Shown in pieces: positions 5,674-7,615 of a stretch of 7,615 bases of DNA; positions within the stretch are counted from its first letter, which is position 1, and every line of letters starts with the position of its first letter. Origin of the DNA: an uncultured Hungatella sp. (GTDB lineage: Bacteria; Bacillota; Clostridia; Lachnospirales; Lachnospiraceae). The stretch is taken from contig CAUEKH010000109.1 in NCBI GenBank assembly GCA_959018155.1, forward strand, positions 1-7,615, read 5' to 3'. A program made the translations under genes and the position numbers. Under the pieces are notes generated by a model, which made no database searches, was not told the origin of the DNA, and saw only the letters and a list, made by a program, of their open reading frames with translations.

Positions 5674-5709
5674 CAGGATAAAGGAACTGGTTGTATCGAA
5701 ACAGAAGAA

Positions 5710-5736
5710 GGGCCTGACACCGGTAATGTCAGACCC
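5710..5736. terminator. Bidirectional terminator between convergent genes
   Basis: The hairpin GGGCCTGACA (5710-5719) / TGTCAGACCC (5727-5736) has a 7-nt loop and one mismatch. On the plus strand it is followed by T-rich sequence up to 5762; on the minus strand by TTCTTCTGTTT. It lies 36 bp after the regulator's stop and 40 bp after the stop of the converging NERD gene, so it can serve both. Confidence 0.72.
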
Positions 5737-5776
5737 TGCAGTTATCAATTTATATTTTGTTTTACCGCACGTTACC

Positions 5777-7090
5777 TTATCTGAAATGGGAAAGGATTTC
5801 CAGAATATCGTCCCCGTATTTTTCCGCCTTCACCGGTCCGAAACCGGATACCTTCTGCAACTCCTCCTTTGACGATGGCATCTTATCCATCAAATCCATC
5901 AGCTGGCTGTTGTTGTAGAGAAAATACGGCTTAATCTGCTCTTCCCGGCTTTTTCGAAGGCGATAGGCTTTCAGTTCTTTAAAAAGTGGGGATTCCTCCG
6001 GGTTCTCTTCTACCGGCTTTCCCGAAATCCCGTCGGGTTCCGCTTCTTCCTTTTTCCCGACATTCTCTTCTGTCCGGGAATCCGTCTCGACCGAAGCTTC
6101 TGTTTTTACAGCCTCTGCCAGGGGAAAGGGGTCTTCAGCCTCACATTTTTTGCAGTCCTCGACTTTGCTGTAACCCTCGACTTTCTTGTAGTCCTCGCCT
6201 TTCTTGTAATCCTCGCCTTTCTTGTAGTCCTCGCCTTTCTTGTAATCCTCGCCTTTCCTGTAGCCTTCGCCTTCCCCGTACTCCTCACACGTCTTACACT
6301 CCTCCCCCTCCTGAGCAACGTGTTTTTCTTCCGCCGCAGGCAGCAGATAAGGCTGGTATTTCCCGGTATAGTCCTTTTCAACCTCGATATGGAATTTTAA
6401 AAATGACTCCGCCCACTCTTTCAGTCTCTCATCTGACGACTCTGCCTCTTTTGAAAGGCGGTATTGTTCCCTGATATAAGAAACCAGCTGGTCGGCGCGG
6501 ATCACCTTGTCTTTTACCTCTTTTTTTGCGTATCGGGCATTTAAAATCGTCTTTGGATTCGCCAGCACCACCACCGATTTATGGAAATCCTCAAAATACC
6601 GCTCCGTCATGAACCGCTGGATTAATCCGCTTCTGGATTCCGTTTTCAGCTTCTTAAGCAGTTCCAAATGGCGCTCATTCTGGGTAATCGGGGAGTAAAT
6701 CCCCTCCTTCTTCTTATACCTTCCAAATTCCATGGTCCTGATAAAATCGCCATTGCTGTTTATCTCAATATTGCCATAAAGGTTCTTGCACTCAATCACA
6801 AAACATATTTTTCTCGTCACCACAAGGTAATCGATCTGTGCGCTTAAATCCCCCTGTTCCAGGTAGATGTCATGAAGGATATACATTGGCATATGGCTGT
6901 TCTTCAGTTCAAATGCGATCTGTTCTTCCCCCTGAATTCCATATTCCAGGTATCTCATATCCTGGCGTATCTTCTCCTGCCCTTCCGGAGTCAGTCCGGG
7001 CTCCAGCTTCTTCAGCACTTCAAGCTGCCTTCTGGCATCACTGCTTTCCTTCAAAAAAACAGGTTCCTTCATCTTATTGAAAAGCCCCAT
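5777..7090 (-). CDS. NERD nuclease-like domain and HRDC domain protein
   Basis: A 437-residue protein with three parts. Residues 50-150 match the NERD (nuclease-related) fold: GIQGEEQIAFEL with Glu55/Glu56, then QIDYLVV with Asp87, then IECKN with Glu100 and Lys102, which together form a PD-(D/E)xK-like catalytic set. Residues 244-367 are a charged, low-complexity linker with seven hexapeptide repeats (consensus GEDYKK, 274-315). Residues 368-437 (LFKELKAYRLRKSREEQIKP, then KVSGFGPVKAEKYG) are an HRDC domain, the nucleic-acid-binding module of RecQ helicases and RNase D. Both ends suggest a cytoplasmic DNA- or RNA-processing role; the substrate is unknown. No signal peptide or membrane segment is seen. 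GGGGGAG lies 7 nt before the ATG. It is convergent with the Crp/Fnr gene and looks independent of the hcp operon. Confidence 0.9.
   Translation of the reverse strand: MGLFNKMKEPVFLKESSDARRQLEVLKKLEPGLTPEGQEKIRQDMRYLEYGIQGEEQIAFELKNSHMPMYILHDIYLEQGDLSAQIDYLVVTRKICFVIECKNLYGNIEINSNGDFIRTMEFGRYKKKEGIYSPITQNERHLELLKKLKTESRSGLIQRFMTERYFEDFHKSVVVLANPKTILNARYAKKEVKDKVIRADQLVSYIREQYRLSKEAESSDERLKEWAESFLKFHIEVEKDYTGKYQPYLLPAAEEKHVAQEGEECKTCEEYGEGEGYRKGEDYKKGEDYKKGEDYKKGEDYKKVEGYSKVEDCKKCEAEDPFPLAEAVKTEASVETDSRTEENVGKKEEAEPDGISGKPVEENPEESPLFKELKAYRLRKSREEQIKPYFLYNNSQLMDLMDKMPSSKEELQKVSGFGPVKAEKYGDDILEILSHFR
6146..6271 (-). repeat. In-frame 18-bp repeats coding GEDYKK-type hexapeptides
   Basis: Seven 18-bp units encode GEGYRK, four GEDYKK, VEGYSK and VEDCKK. 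Among the four identical hexapeptides the Tyr-Asp codon region alternates between two DNA variants (GTAGTCC / GTAATCC on the plus strand), which indicates a 36-bp duplication of a pair. The repeat lies in the charged linker between the NERD and HRDC domains. Confidence 0.93.
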
Positions 7091-7145
7091 ATCTCTTCTC
7101 CCCCAATACTTTTGCCTAAGCTTTATCAGAACATTCTGTAGTTTG

Positions 7146-7175
7146 ATTTTACCATACCTTCCGGCAAAAAAGTAA
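7146..7175 (-). promoter_or_regulatory. Probable promoter of the NERD-HRDC gene
   Basis: On the minus strand, TGGTAAAAT (7154-7146) is an extended -10. TTACTT (7175-7170) lies 18 bp upstream as a weak -35. The predicted start is near 7139, leaving a leader of about 48 nt. An imperfect dyad, CAGAA-TG-TTCTG (7138-7127), lies right at the start of the transcript and might be an operator. There is no convincing terminator after the upstream gene, so read-through is also possible. Confidence 0.5.
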
Positions 7176-7197
7176 CATCCTGTCGCCTTTTCTCATT

Positions 7198-7615
7198 TCA
7201 GCTCCACAAGGCGCCTTCCTCCCGGCCCGCTTCCGACGCTTCCCCTTCATTGGCCGTTTCCACCGTCACCTCTTCCGCCTGCGCCCCCTCAATAAATTCC
7301 ACCGCCATCACAGCCTGGGGCCAGTTTAAGCCGACTCTGGCATGTTTTCCCCTCTGCTGTGCCGCATCCTCTATCATTTCCAGCAGTTCTGTCGCCACTT
7401 CGCGGGTCAGATACCCGCCACGCCAGTGAAAAATCAGCTTTTTCCCCTTCTTCACCGCCTGAGCCGCCCTTTTCGCAACCTCCTCCGTCTTTGTAAAAGA
7501 AAGCTTTTTCTCTTTATAGTAGAAATGGCTGTCGTCCGTACAGGCAGGAATCTTATAGAGGGTCGGTTCATGGTCGCGGAAAATCTGTCTGTCCGATAAG
7601 TTAAAATAGTCGTAC
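7198..7615 (-). CDS. Unrecognised protein, C-terminal 138 residues (N-terminus beyond window edge)
   Basis: The frame is open from the right edge to a TGA at 7198. A GTG at 7455 could be read as a start, but the frame continues upstream with protein-like sequence (YDYFNLSDRQIFRDHEPTLY at the edge, then SHFYYKEKKLSF), so I treat the gene as truncated by the window. Visible features are an aromatic N-terminal stretch, a lysine-rich helix (EEVAKRAAQAVKKGKK), LIFHWRGGYLTREVATELLE in the middle, and an acidic Glu/Ala-rich tail ending EEGALWS. No motif, signal peptide or membrane segment is recognisable, and I do not assign a function. It lies 107 bp upstream of the NERD-HRDC gene on the same strand, with a possible separate promoter between them. 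Confidence 0.75.
   Translation of the reverse strand, partial: YDYFNLSDRQIFRDHEPTLYKIPACTDDSHFYYKEKKLSFTKTEEVAKRAAQAVKKGKKLIFHWRGGYLTREVATELLEMIEDAAQQRGKHARVGLNWPQAVMAVEFIEGAQAEEVTVETANEGEASEAGREEGALWS

Noticed and set aside
6106..6381. Minus-strand frame with a highly basic ARTTRK repeat.
   Set aside because: It is an out-of-frame reading of the same 18-bp repeats inside the NERD-HRDC gene.
5986..6474. Plus-strand frame encoding repeated NPRLSC/SPRLSC units.
   Set aside because: It is the complement of the 18-bp coding repeat of the NERD-HRDC gene, which has domains, a start and a ribosome binding site; this frame has none.
7198..7455. A complete small gene starting at GTG 7455.
   Set aside because: The frame remains open with protein-like sequence up to the window edge, and there is no ribosome binding site at the right distance before the GTG.

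Overview
The window looks like chromosomal DNA of an anaerobic Firmicute, most likely a Clostridia/Lachnospiraceae-type gut bacterium. The reasons are strong AGGAGG-type ribosome binding sites, intermediate GC, an oxygen-sensitive hybrid-cluster protein, a 4Fe-4S partner protein, and protein families common in that group. The genus cannot be fixed from sequence alone. All genes but one lie on the minus strand.

Layout, left to right. (1) 1-1983, minus strand: a likely autoregulated electrophile-stress operon. The order of transcription is promoter (1953-1983), cupin protein (1479-1898), a 14-bp tandem array (1284-1451), DUF362 protein (366-1247), and a MerR regulator (C-terminus cut by the window edge). 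The promoter has the 19-bp -35/-10 spacer and spacer dyad typical of MerR-controlled promoters. The MerR protein has a cysteine at residue 52, as in the aldehyde sensor AdhR. (2) 1984-2370: non-coding, holding the terminator of the next operon and an AT microsatellite. (3) 2371-4869, minus strand: hcp (hybrid-cluster protein) preceded by a ferredoxin-like Fe-S protein gene, probably one nitrosative/redox stress operon, with a 17-bp tandem array in the gap. (4) 4870-5004: divergent regulatory region with one perfect 16-bp palindrome. (5) 5005-5673, plus strand: Crp/Fnr-family regulator, followed by a hairpin that can serve as terminator in both directions. (6) 5777-7090, minus strand: a NERD nuclease-like protein with a C-terminal HRDC domain and a hexapeptide-repeat linker. 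(7) 7198 to the right edge, minus strand: the C-terminal part of an unrecognised protein.

How the parts work together (inference). The Crp/Fnr protein probably binds the palindrome, whose centre falls at -41.5 of the predicted Fe-S/hcp promoter (a class II activator position). The same site lies just downstream of the regulator's own predicted start, which suggests activation of hcp coupled to self-repression. The MerR protein probably controls its own operon in response to carbonyl or thiol-reactive compounds. Both halves would then be small-molecule stress modules.

The most unusual property of the window is four unrelated short tandem arrays (periods 14, 17, 12 and 18 bp) in about 5 kb. 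Two are intergenic and two are in frame inside protein linkers. The 17-bp array appears to have been copied from the last codons of the adjoining gene. I found no RNA genes, insertion sequences or CRISPR arrays.
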